Assembly: GCA_026392415.1 (NCBI GenBank)
Contig: JAPLCC010000049.1
Coordinates: forward strand, 1 to 64,000
Length of the DNA stretch: 64,000 nt
Source of the DNA: Propionibacteriales bacterium
Lineage (GTDB): Bacteria; Actinomycetota; Actinomycetes; Propionibacteriales; Nocardioidaceae
Direction of reading: 5' to 3'
In this document: positions 53,561 through 60,938 of the stretch, piece after piece
Numbering within the stretch: the stretch's first letter is position 1
Layout: each line of letters opens with the position of its first letter
Notes under the pieces: generated by a model
Seen by the model: only the letters and a program-made list of their open reading frames with translations
Told to the model about the DNA's origin: nothing
Databases searched by the model: none
Program-made: the position numbers and the translations under genes

Positions 53561-54360
53561 GCACCCCGTTCTACGTCTCGCCCGAGCAGCTGATGAAGGA
53601 CCGCGCCGATTTCGCCCGCAAGGGCATCGCCCGCGGTCGCTCGCTGACCGCCGTGCAGTACGCCGACGGCGTCCTCCTGGTGACCGAGAACCCCTCGCAG
53701 GCCCTGCACAAGGTCTCCGAGCTCTACGACCGGCTCGCGTTCGCCGCGGTCGGCCGCTACAACGAGTTCGAGAACCTCCGCATCGCCGGCGTCCGGCTCG
53801 CCGACATGCGCGGCTATGCCTACGACCGCCGCGACGTCACCGGCCGCGGTCTGGCCAACGCCTATGCCCAGACGCTGGGCACGATCTTCTCCTCGGGCGG
53901 CGAGAAGCCCTACGAGGTCGAGATCTTCGTCGCCGAGGTGGGTGCCACCGCGGCCGACGACCAGATCTACCGCCTGACCTACGAGGGTCGGGTGGCCGAC
54001 GAGCACGGCTTCGCGGTGATGGGCGGCGACGCGGACACCGTGTCGGCGTACCTCAAGGAGCACTACACCGACGGCGCGAGCCTCGATGCCGCGCTGGCCG
54101 TCGCCGTGGCCGCACTCGGTCACAGCAGCGACGAGCGCGGGCAGGTGCAGGACCGGGTGATCCCGGTCGAGGACCTGGAGGTCGCAGTCCTGGACCGCAC
54201 CCGCACCCAGCCGCGCAAGTTCCGCCGGATCCTTCCCGCGAAACTCGCCGAACTCCTGGGGGACCGGGGCCCGGCCGAGGCAGCCCCGGAAGCACACTCC
54301 TCAGAGACTCCGACCAACGGCGGCCCCGAAGAGCCACCGGTGGCGCCTCCGCTCGCGTAG
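53557..54360 (+). CDS. prcA: 20S proteasome alpha subunit PrcA
   Basis: A 267-residue alpha subunit, catalytically inactive, forming the gated outer ring. Landmarks: [45 protein letters not shown] (gating N-terminus), [32 protein letters not shown] and [18 protein letters not shown]. The C-terminal ~35 residues are Pro/Glu-rich and probably unfolded. The ARC C-terminal GQYL would dock between alpha subunits. Confidence 0.97.
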   Translation: MSTPFYVSPEQLMKDRADFARKGIARGRSLTAVQYADGVLLVTENPSQALHKVSELYDRLAFAAVGRYNEFENLRIAGVRLADMRGYAYDRRDVTGRGLANAYAQTLGTIFSSGGEKPYEVEIFVAEVGATAADDQIYRLTYEGRVADEHGFAVMGGDADTVSAYLKEHYTDGASLDAALAVAVAALGHSSDERGQVQDRVIPVEDLEVAVLDRTRTQPRKFRRILPAKLAELLGDRGPAEAAPEAHSSETPTNGGPEEPPVAPPLA

Positions 54361-54363
54361 GGT
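54358..54363 (+). promoter_or_regulatory. Leaderless -10 box (TAGGGT) for pafA
   Basis: TAGGGT starts on the prcA stop codon and ends six bases before the ATG at 54370. Confidence 0.6.
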
Positions 54364-54369
54364 TCCATC

Positions 54370-55731
54370 ATGGACCGCCGAATCTTCGGTATCGAGAACG
54401 AGTACGGCGTCACCTGCACGTTCCGCGGTCAACGCCGGCTGAGCCCCGACGAGGTGGCGCGCTACCTGTTCCGCAAGGTGGTGAGCTGGGGGCGTTCGAG
54501 CAACGTCTTCCTCCGCAACGGCGCCCGGCTCTACCTCGACGTGGGCAGCCACCCCGAGTACGCCACGCCCGAGTGCGACGACATCGCCGAGCTCGTGACG
54601 CACGACAAGGCGGGGGAGCGGGTCCTCGAGGGCCTGCTGCTCGATGCGGAGCAGCGCCTGCACGACGAGGGCATCGCCGGCGAGATCTACCTCTTCAAGA
54701 ACAACACCGACTCCGCGGGCAACTCCTATGGCTGCCACGAGAATTACCTCGTGAGCCGGGCCGGGGAGTTCAGCAAGCTGGCCGACGTGCTGATCCCGTT
54801 CCTGGTGACCCGGCAGATCATTGTCGGCGCCGGGAAGATCACCCAGACGCCGCGCGGTACGTCGTACTCCGTCAGTCAGCGGGCCGAGCACATCTGGGAG
54901 GGCGTCTCGAGCGCGACCACCCGCAGCCGCCCGATCATCAACACGCGCGACGAGCCGCACGCCGACGCGGAGAAGTACCGCCGTCTCCACGTCATCGTCG
55001 GTGACTCCAACATGAGCGAGACGACCACGATGCTCAAGGTCGCCTCCTGCGACCTGGTGCTGCGGATGATCGAGGAGGGCGTCGTCATGCGCGACCTCAC
55101 GATGGAGAACCAGATCCGGGCCATCCGGGAGATCTCCCACGACGTCACGGGCCGGCGCAAGATCCGGCTCGCGAACGGCCGGGAAGCGAGTGCGCTCGAC
55201 ATCCAGGGCGAGTACCTCGCCAAGGCTCGCGACTTCGTGGACCGCCGGGGGATCAGCACCCCGATCATCGAACGGTCCCTCGACCTGTGGGAGCGCGGCC
55301 TGAAGGCCGTCGAGTCCGACGACCTGGGCCTGGTCGACCGCGAGATCGACTGGGTCATCAAGTGGAAGGTGATCGAGCGTTACCGCGCCAAGCACGGTCT
55401 GCCGCTCAGCCACCCCCGGGTCGCCCAGCTCGACCTCGCCTACCACGACATCCACCGAGGTCGCGGCCTCTACTACCTGCTGGAGAAGCGCGGAGCGGTG
55501 GCCCGGGTCAGCACCGACCTCAAGATCTTCGAAGCGAAGTCCGTGCCGCCGCAGAACACCCGTGCCCGCCTCCGGGGCGAGTTCATCCGCCGCGCCCAGG
55601 AGCGCCGCCGCGACTTCACGGTCGACTGGGTGCACCTCAAGCTCAACGACCAGGCGCAACGCACCGTCCTGTGCAAGGACCCGTTCCGGGCCTACGACGA
55701 GCGCGTGCAGCGGTTGATCGACGGCATGTAG
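54370..55731 (+). CDS. pafA: Pup-protein ligase PafA
   Basis: A 453-residue glutamine-synthetase-fold ligase forming the isopeptide bond between Pup Glu and substrate Lys. Motifs: [13 protein letters not shown] (Glu-x-Glu), [17 protein letters not shown] (catalytic Asp region), [47 protein letters not shown]. It lacks the long insertion seen in Dop, confirming the assignment. The homology of dop and pafA in one locus reflects an old duplication. Confidence 0.97.
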   Translation: MDRRIFGIENEYGVTCTFRGQRRLSPDEVARYLFRKVVSWGRSSNVFLRNGARLYLDVGSHPEYATPECDDIAELVTHDKAGERVLEGLLLDAEQRLHDEGIAGEIYLFKNNTDSAGNSYGCHENYLVSRAGEFSKLADVLIPFLVTRQIIVGAGKITQTPRGTSYSVSQRAEHIWEGVSSATTRSRPIINTRDEPHADAEKYRRLHVIVGDSNMSETTTMLKVASCDLVLRMIEEGVVMRDLTMENQIRAIREISHDVTGRRKIRLANGREASALDIQGEYLAKARDFVDRRGISTPIIERSLDLWERGLKAVESDDLGLVDREIDWVIKWKVIERYRAKHGLPLSHPRVAQLDLAYHDIHRGRGLYYLLEKRGAVARVSTDLKIFEAKSVPPQNTRARLRGEFIRRAQERRRDFTVDWVHLKLNDQAQRTVLCKDPFRAYDERVQRLIDGM

Positions 55732-55752
55732 GGACTACTCAGGCCGACTGGG

Positions 55753-55758
55753 TATGGT
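55753..55758 (+). promoter_or_regulatory. Leaderless -10 box (TATGGT) for the FKBP gene
   Basis: TATGGT six bases before the GTG at 55765, selecting this start over the TTG at 55759. Confidence 0.6.
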
Positions 55759-55764
55759 TTGCGC

Positions 55765-56886
55765 GTGCTCGACCGCCTGCGACGACGTCCCGCTGCCCTG
55801 CTGCTGACCGCCCTGCTCCCGGCGAGCCTCGCGCTCGCCGCCTGCGGGGACGGTGACGAACAACTGAAGGGCTTCGACGCCGTCTCGATCAGCGGAGCGG
55901 TCGGCTCCACGCCGAAGCTCGACTGGAAGGGCAAGCTCGCGGCCGGCAAGCGCCAGGTCAAGGTGGTCACCGAGGGCGACGGGCCCGAGATCGCCAAGGG
56001 CGACGTGGTGCAGGTCGACTTCACGATGGCCAACGGGTACACGCACAAGGTCACCTACGACGCCTACGACAAGTACTCCCTCAGCACGTTGGTCAAGGTC
56101 GGCACCGAGCTCGTCCCGTCGAGCTTCTCGGACCTGCTCGCCGCCGGCATCGACGACGAGATCAAGGCCGGCCAGAAGATCGGCACCCGGATCGCCGTCA
56201 CGATGAGCAGCGAGGACCTGATCGCCGACTACCTCGGCAACGCCCAGGCCGCCCAGCTCATTGCCTCCAAGGACATCGGCAACGAGGACGGCCTGCTCTT
56301 CGTCGCCGACCTGACTGCTGTGGCCGGTCCGAGCGGCACCGAGGAGAAGGCGCCCGCCTGGGCGCCGAAGATCGTCGAGGAGGACGGCGTGCCGTCCAGC
56401 TTCGACTTCAAGGGCGCCCCCGCCCCCTCGGGCAAGCTCGAGGTCGCTGCGATCATCCTGGGCGACGGACCCAAGGTGAAGAGCGGCCAGAACATCCTGG
56501 CCAGCTACCTCGGCCAGCTCCCGAAGGAGAAGACGCCGTTCGACGAGAGCTACGCCGACGGTCGAGCTCTCGCCGCCGTCGTCGGCGGCGCTGATGCATC
56601 GGTCGTCAAGGGCTGGTCGAAGGGCCTCGTCGGACTGCCGGTCGGCAGTCGGGTACTCCTGCAGATCCCGCCGAGCCTCGGCTACGGCAAGGAGGCGCAG
56701 AAGGACCAGGCCGGCAAGGTGACCATCCCGGCCAACTCGACGCTCTACTTCATCGTCGACATCCTCGACGTGGCCGACCCCGAGCCCGCGCCCGAGCCCG
56801 CCGAGCCGGCATCGCCGACCGACGCTGCCACCGGCACCCCGTCCGGGACGCCTTCCACAGAGCCGTCCGAAGGGGCGTCGGAGTAG
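55765..56886 (+). CDS. Lipoprotein FKBP-type peptidyl-prolyl isomerase
   Basis: A 373-residue exported protein. Signal with lipobox LALAACGDGD; the Cys would be acylated. A first domain (~55-200) is a degenerate FKBP fold (GDVVQVDFTMANGYTHKVTYDAYDKYSLSTLVKVGTELVPSSFSDLL). A second has the typical core (FDESYADGRALAAVVGGADASVVKGWSKGLVGLPVGSRVLLQIPPSLGYGKEAQ...GKVTIPANSTLYFIVDILDV). A Pro/Thr/Glu-rich tail follows. It probably helps fold proteins outside the membrane. Start GTG set by the leaderless -10; the track uses TTG 55759. Gene position after pafA is common in actinobacteria. Confidence 0.9.
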   Translation: MLDRLRRRPAALLLTALLPASLALAACGDGDEQLKGFDAVSISGAVGSTPKLDWKGKLAAGKRQVKVVTEGDGPEIAKGDVVQVDFTMANGYTHKVTYDAYDKYSLSTLVKVGTELVPSSFSDLLAAGIDDEIKAGQKIGTRIAVTMSSEDLIADYLGNAQAAQLIASKDIGNEDGLLFVADLTAVAGPSGTEEKAPAWAPKIVEEDGVPSSFDFKGAPAPSGKLEVAAIILGDGPKVKSGQNILASYLGQLPKEKTPFDESYADGRALAAVVGGADASVVKGWSKGLVGLPVGSRVLLQIPPSLGYGKEAQKDQAGKVTIPANSTLYFIVDILDVADPEPAPEPAEPASPTDAATGTPSGTPSTEPSEGASE

Positions 56887-56910
56887 CCCACACCGGGCAG
56901 AATCGATCCC

Positions 56911-57873
56911 ATGCCGGCTCCGAAGAGCGAGCGCCTGCTCAACCTGCTGATCATGCTCCTGGTCCAGCGGCGCCCGATCGCCAAGGACCGGATCCGCGAG
57001 TTGCTGTACCCCGACTCGCGGCCGGACGCCTTTGAGAAGATGTTCGAGCGCGACAAGGACGAGCTCCGCAGCCTCGGCGTTCCGGTCGAGGTCGCTTCGA
57101 TCGACCCGCTGTTCGAGGACGAGATCGGCTACCGGATCCCGCCCGAGGCGTTCGCGCTGCCCGACATCGAGCTGACGTCGGAGGAGGCCGCGGTCGTCGG
57201 CATCGCCTCCCGGGTGTGGCAGCACGCCACGATGGCCCAGGCCACCACGGACGCCGTACGCAAGCTCACCGCGGCCGGGATCGACGTCGACCTCGACGCC
57301 CTCGAGATCGCGCAGCCGCTGCTCACCGCCGACGAGCCGGCCTTCGAGACCTGCTGGGTCGCGGTCTGCGAACGGACCGCCATCGAGTTCGACTACAAGC
57401 GCCCCGGCGCCGACAGTGCGCTCACCCGGCACGTCGAGCCCTGGGGTGTCGTGCGCTACTCCGGGCGCTGGTACGTCGTCGGCCACGACGCCGACCGAGG
57501 CGCCGAGCGCGTCTTCCGCCTCTCTCGCGTCCAGGGCGTCGTCCGCACCGTCGGCCAGCCCGGCGCGTACGACGTCCCGCCGGACACCGACGTACGCGAG
57601 ATCGCGCGGAGGCTGGCCCCGCCGAGTGGCACCGAACGCGCCGTGCTCCTGGTCCGGCACGGCACCGGACACGTGTTCCGGCGCTCTGCCGACCGCATCG
57701 AGACCGGTGTGCTGGGACCCGATCACCTGAGCGCCTGGGACCGCGTCGAGTTGACCCGCCCGGCCGTGGGTCTCGTTGACGACGTCCTCGCGCAGGGTTC
57801 CGACGTGGTGCTGCTCGAACCGGCAGCGCTTCGCCAGCGCATCATCGCCCGCCTCGAGCAGGTGGCCCGGTGA
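56911..57873 (+). CDS. pafB: WYL-domain transcriptional regulator PafB
   Basis: A 320-residue regulator with N-terminal winged HTH (SERLLNLLIMLLVQRRPIAKDRIRELLYPDSRPDAFEKMFERDKDELRSLGV) and a WYL domain (EPWGVVRYSGRWYVVGHDADRGAERVFRLSRVQGV) that in mycobacteria binds nucleic acid signals. With PafC it activates a RecA-independent DNA-damage response. The last codons overlap pafC by four bases. A CAGAAT sequence seven bases before the ATG may be the -10. Confidence 0.95.
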   Translation: MPAPKSERLLNLLIMLLVQRRPIAKDRIRELLYPDSRPDAFEKMFERDKDELRSLGVPVEVASIDPLFEDEIGYRIPPEAFALPDIELTSEEAAVVGIASRVWQHATMAQATTDAVRKLTAAGIDVDLDALEIAQPLLTADEPAFETCWVAVCERTAIEFDYKRPGADSALTRHVEPWGVVRYSGRWYVVGHDADRGAERVFRLSRVQGVVRTVGQPGAYDVPPDTDVREIARRLAPPSGTERAVLLVRHGTGHVFRRSADRIETGVLGPDHLSAWDRVELTRPAVGLVDDVLAQGSDVVLLEPAALRQRIIARLEQVAR

Positions 57874-58892
57874 GCACGACCCGCGCCGCGAGCGGAGCCG
57901 GAGCCCGCGATCAGGTGGCCCGCCTGCTGACCCTGGTGCCCTTCCTGCACCACCGTGACGGCGTACGGCTGGAGGAGGCGGCCTCGCTCCTCGGCACGTC
58001 CTCCGAACAGGTCCTGCGTGACCTCAAGGTGCTCTTCATGTGCGGGCTGCCCGGCGGGCTGCCCGGCGACCTGATCGATGTCGACCTGGACGCGATCGAG
58101 ACCGAGGAGGGCAGCCCCGTGACCGAGGGCGTCATCCGGGTGGAGAACGCCGACTACCTGGCGCGTCCGCTGCGGCTCAGCGCAACGGAGGCGTCCGCGG
58201 TGATCGTCGCGCTGCGCATGCTCCGCGACACGTCATCGGGGGACACCCGCACCCTGGTCAAGCAGGTGCTGACCAAACTGGAGAACGCCGCAGCCACGGC
58301 CGGCGCCGCCCACTTCGACGTCACGCCCTCGGACCGGGACGCCGCGCAGGTCGTCCAGGCCGACCTGACCCGCGTGCTCAACGATGCCGTCGCCGCCGGA
58401 CGCCAGGTGCGGCTGGCCTACTTCGTCCCCTCGCGGGGCGAGGAGACCGAACGCGTGGTCGACCCGCGGGGCGTCGTCACCCACGGCGTGTTCGCCTACC
58501 TCGACGCGTGGTGCCACGGCGCCGACGCCGAGCGCCTGTTCCGGCTCGACCGGATCGCGAAGGCCGAGGTGCTCGACAGCTCGATCACCACGACACCCCG
58601 GGCTCCTCGGGACCTCAGCGACGGCCTGTTCGCCGACGCCGACCAGCCCGGCAGCGCGGTGGTCACCCTGCATCTCGCCGCCGAAGCACGATGGGCGACC
58701 GAGTACTACCCGATGCGAGACGTGCGTCCGCAGGCCGACGGATCCGCTGAGGTCGACCTCGTCGTCGTCGACCAGCGCTGGCTGCTCCGGCTGCTGATGC
58801 GCCTGGCGCCGCACGCGCGCGTGATCGCTCCCCAGGAGTTCACCGAGTCTTTCACCGCAACTGCACAGGAGACCCTCAGTCTCTACCGATGA
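57870..58892 (+). CDS. pafC: WYL-domain transcriptional regulator PafC
   Basis: The 340-residue partner of PafB, GTG start overlapping the pafB stop. N-terminal HTH (DQVARLLTLVPFLHHRDGVRLEEAASLLGTSSEQVLRDLKVLFMCGLPG) and WYL domain (VVDPRGVVTHGVFAYLDAWCHGADAERLFRLDRIAKAEVL), where the WYL triad is replaced by AYL. Together they form the heterodimeric activator. C-terminal ~90 residues are the WCX dimerisation region. Confidence 0.93.
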   Translation: MSTTRAASGAGARDQVARLLTLVPFLHHRDGVRLEEAASLLGTSSEQVLRDLKVLFMCGLPGGLPGDLIDVDLDAIETEEGSPVTEGVIRVENADYLARPLRLSATEASAVIVALRMLRDTSSGDTRTLVKQVLTKLENAAATAGAAHFDVTPSDRDAAQVVQADLTRVLNDAVAAGRQVRLAYFVPSRGEETERVVDPRGVVTHGVFAYLDAWCHGADAERLFRLDRIAKAEVLDSSITTTPRAPRDLSDGLFADADQPGSAVVTLHLAAEARWATEYYPMRDVRPQADGSAEVDLVVVDQRWLLRLLMRLAPHARVIAPQEFTESFTATAQETLSLYR

Positions 58893-58900
58893 GGGGGGCG

Positions 58901-58906
58901 TAGGAT
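58901..58906 (+). promoter_or_regulatory. -10 box (TAGGAT) for tatAC
   Basis: TAGGAT lies 43 bases before the tatA ATG at 58950, so the transcript would have a ~40-base leader; no good SD seen (GTGAGAG at 58932 is the nearest). Confidence 0.4.
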
Positions 58907-58949
58907 GGCCCCTGTCCGCACAGCCTGAGACGTGAGAGTTGGTCCTTCG

Positions 58950-59204
58950 ATGACCCCCCTGATCGGAATGCCCCAGGGAGCCGAGTGGCTCATCATCCTG
59001 GCGATCGTGATTCTGGTGTTCGGTGCGGCCAAGCTCCCTGAACTGGCTCGCGGCACCGGCCAGGCGCTTCGCATCTTCAAGTCCGAGACCAAGGGCCTTC
59101 GCGACGAGGACGAGACGCCCGCCGCCCCCAAGGGTGAGCTGAACGCGGCCGACGAGGTCGCCGAGGGCGAGATCGTCGACGAGCGCCGCGAGAACAACGC
59201 CTGA
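58950..59204 (+). CDS. tatA: Sec-independent translocase subunit TatA
   Basis: An 84-residue protein: single membrane helix (AEWLIILAIVILVFGAAKLPELARGTGQALRIFKSETKG, with the conserved F-G-x-x-x-L-P-x-L hinge) and a charged amphipathic and acidic tail. TatA oligomers form the pore for folded proteins. Start ATG 58950 (MTPLIGMPQGAEW), or ATG 58968; the track start at 58932 is upstream. TatC follows one base after the stop. Confidence 0.95.
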   Translation: MTPLIGMPQGAEWLIILAIVILVFGAAKLPELARGTGQALRIFKSETKGLRDEDETPAAPKGELNAADEVAEGEIVDERRENNA

Positions 59205-59205
59205 G

Positions 59206-60045
59206 TTGGCCCTGCTCAGCGTTGCAAAGCTGCTGGTCGGCACACCGGTCCATCCGGTCGGCGCCGACGGACGGATGGCCCTGTCGGACCATCTGCGGGA
59301 GTTGCGCGCCCGGCTGTTGAAGGCGGCGTTCGCCGTCGTCGTCGCGTTCGGCATCGCACTCTTCTTCTACGAACCGCTGCTGCACCTCGTTCTCGACCCC
59401 TACCTCGAGGCACAGAAGGCACTCCCGGACGGCGCGACCGAGGCCACGACTTCGGGCGCCGCCGGTGGTTTCCTGTTGTACCTCAAGCTCTGCGGCCTGG
59501 CCGCCCTGGTCGGGTCGAGCCCGGTGTGGCTGTACCAGATCTGGGCGTTCATCCTCCCGGGCCTGCACCGCAACGAGAAGAAGTGGACGGGCATCTTCGC
59601 GGTCATCGCAGCGCCGCTCTTCCTGGCGGGTATCGCGCTGGGTTACTTCACGCTGCCGAAGGGCCTGGAGATCCTGATCGGTCTCAACCCGGACGAGCTC
59701 ACGAACCTCGTCGAGTTCAACGAGTACCTCACCTTCTTCAGCCGCACCCTGCTCGGCTTCGGCATCGCTTTCGAGATCCCCGTCTTCGTCGTGCTCCTCA
59801 ACCTCGCCGGCGTGGTCAAGGGCAAGAGCCTGGGGGCCCACCGCCCGTGGATCATCGTCGGCTCGTTCATCTTCGCCGCCGTGATGACGCCCTCGGGTGA
59901 CCCGTTCACCATGAGCTTCATGGCCGTGCCGATGGTCATCCTGTTCCTGATCTCCGAGGTCATCGCACGGCTCAACGACCGCCGTCGGGCCAAGCGGGCC
60001 ATCAACGCAGGTCTTTCTCCCGACGAGGCGAGCCCGCTGCCCTGA
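59206..60045 (+). CDS. tatC: Sec-independent translocase subunit TatC
   Basis: A 279-residue polytopic protein with six hydrophobic segments and the family core GRMALSDHLRELRARLLKAAFAVVVAFGIALFF, LYQIWAFILPGLHRNEKKWTGIF and FGIAFEIPVFVVLLNLAG, which recognises twin-arginine signals. The TTG start at 59206 gives the N-terminal extension ALLSVAKLLVGTPVHPVGADGR; ATG 59275 (MALSDHLREL) is the shorter option. No tatB follows; TatA may serve for both. Confidence 0.93.
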   Translation: MALLSVAKLLVGTPVHPVGADGRMALSDHLRELRARLLKAAFAVVVAFGIALFFYEPLLHLVLDPYLEAQKALPDGATEATTSGAAGGFLLYLKLCGLAALVGSSPVWLYQIWAFILPGLHRNEKKWTGIFAVIAAPLFLAGIALGYFTLPKGLEILIGLNPDELTNLVEFNEYLTFFSRTLLGFGIAFEIPVFVVLLNLAGVVKGKSLGAHRPWIIVGSFIFAAVMTPSGDPFTMSFMAVPMVILFLISEVIARLNDRRRAKRAINAGLSPDEASPLP

Positions 60046-60056
60046 GCGCGGTGCCC

Positions 60057-60062
60057 TAATCT
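60057..60062 (+). promoter_or_regulatory. Leaderless -10 box (TAATCT) for the lipid kinase
   Basis: TAATCT six bases before the GTG at 60069. Confidence 0.6.
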
Positions 60063-60068
60063 TCACCT

Positions 60069-60938
60069 GTGCCTCGCGCCGTCGTACTGACCAACCCCAC
60101 GTCGGGGAAGGGCCGGGGTGCGCGGATGCGTGACGAAGCACTGCCCAGGTTCCACGGCGCAGGCTGGCGCACCACGTCGCTGTACGGGCGGGACGCGGAC
60201 GAATCGCTCGACCTGGCCCGCAAGGCCGTCGCGGAGGAGCCCGACGTGCTCGTGCTGTGCGGGGGAGACGGGATGGTCAATCTCGGACTCCAGGCAGCCG
60301 CCGGCACCAGGGTGCCGATCGGCATCCTCCCGGCAGGCACCGGCAACGACATCGCACGCTCCCTCGACCTCCCGTTGCGCGACGGCGCGGCCGCGGCGAC
60401 ACGGATCATCGAGGGGGCTCCGCGAGCCATCGACCTCGCCCGCATCGGCGATCGCTGGTTCGGTGGTGTCCTCGCAGCAGGGTTCGACTCGGTGGCCAAC
60501 GAGCGCGCCAACCGGATGCGCTGGCCCAAGGGCCAGATGCGCTACAACCTGGCCACGCTCGCCGAGCTGCGGGTGTTCGAGCCCCTCCACTACGTGCTCG
60601 AGCTCGACGGCGTGGAGCGGCAGGTCGAAGCGATGCTCGTGGCCGTCGGCAACGGGCCGTCGTACGGCGGCGGGCTGCGGATGACGCACGGTGCCGTTCT
60701 CGACGACGGGCTGCTGGACGTCGTACTGATCAAACCCATGGGGCGTGTCGAGCTGGCGCGCACCTTCCCCAAACTCTTCAACGGGACCCACGTGACCCAT
60801 CCGCAGTACGAACACCACCTCGTGCGCCAGGTGACCATCGCCAGCGCCGGCATCGTCGGGTACGCCGACGGCGAGCGCTTCGGCCCGCTGCCCCTCACGG
60901 TCGAGTGCGTCCCCGGAGCGGTCCAGGTGTGGGCATGA
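60069..60938 (+). CDS. Diacylglycerol kinase family lipid kinase
   Basis: A 289-residue lipid kinase: LTNPTSGKGRGARMRDEALPRF (nucleotide loop), VLCGGDGMVNLGLQA (the GGDG motif) and IGILPAGTGNDIARSLDLP. The C-terminal beta-sandwich has VAVGNGPSYGGGLRMTHGAVLDDGLLDVVLIKP. It phosphorylates diacylglycerol or another lipid alcohol. Corresponds to the DagK gene upstream of helY in related actinobacteria. Overlaps helY by four bases. Confidence 0.92.
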   Translation: MPRAVVLTNPTSGKGRGARMRDEALPRFHGAGWRTTSLYGRDADESLDLARKAVAEEPDVLVLCGGDGMVNLGLQAAAGTRVPIGILPAGTGNDIARSLDLPLRDGAAAATRIIEGAPRAIDLARIGDRWFGGVLAAGFDSVANERANRMRWPKGQMRYNLATLAELRVFEPLHYVLELDGVERQVEAMLVAVGNGPSYGGGLRMTHGAVLDDGLLDVVLIKPMGRVELARTFPKLFNGTHVTHPQYEHHLVRQVTIASAGIVGYADGERFGPLPLTVECVPGAVQVWA

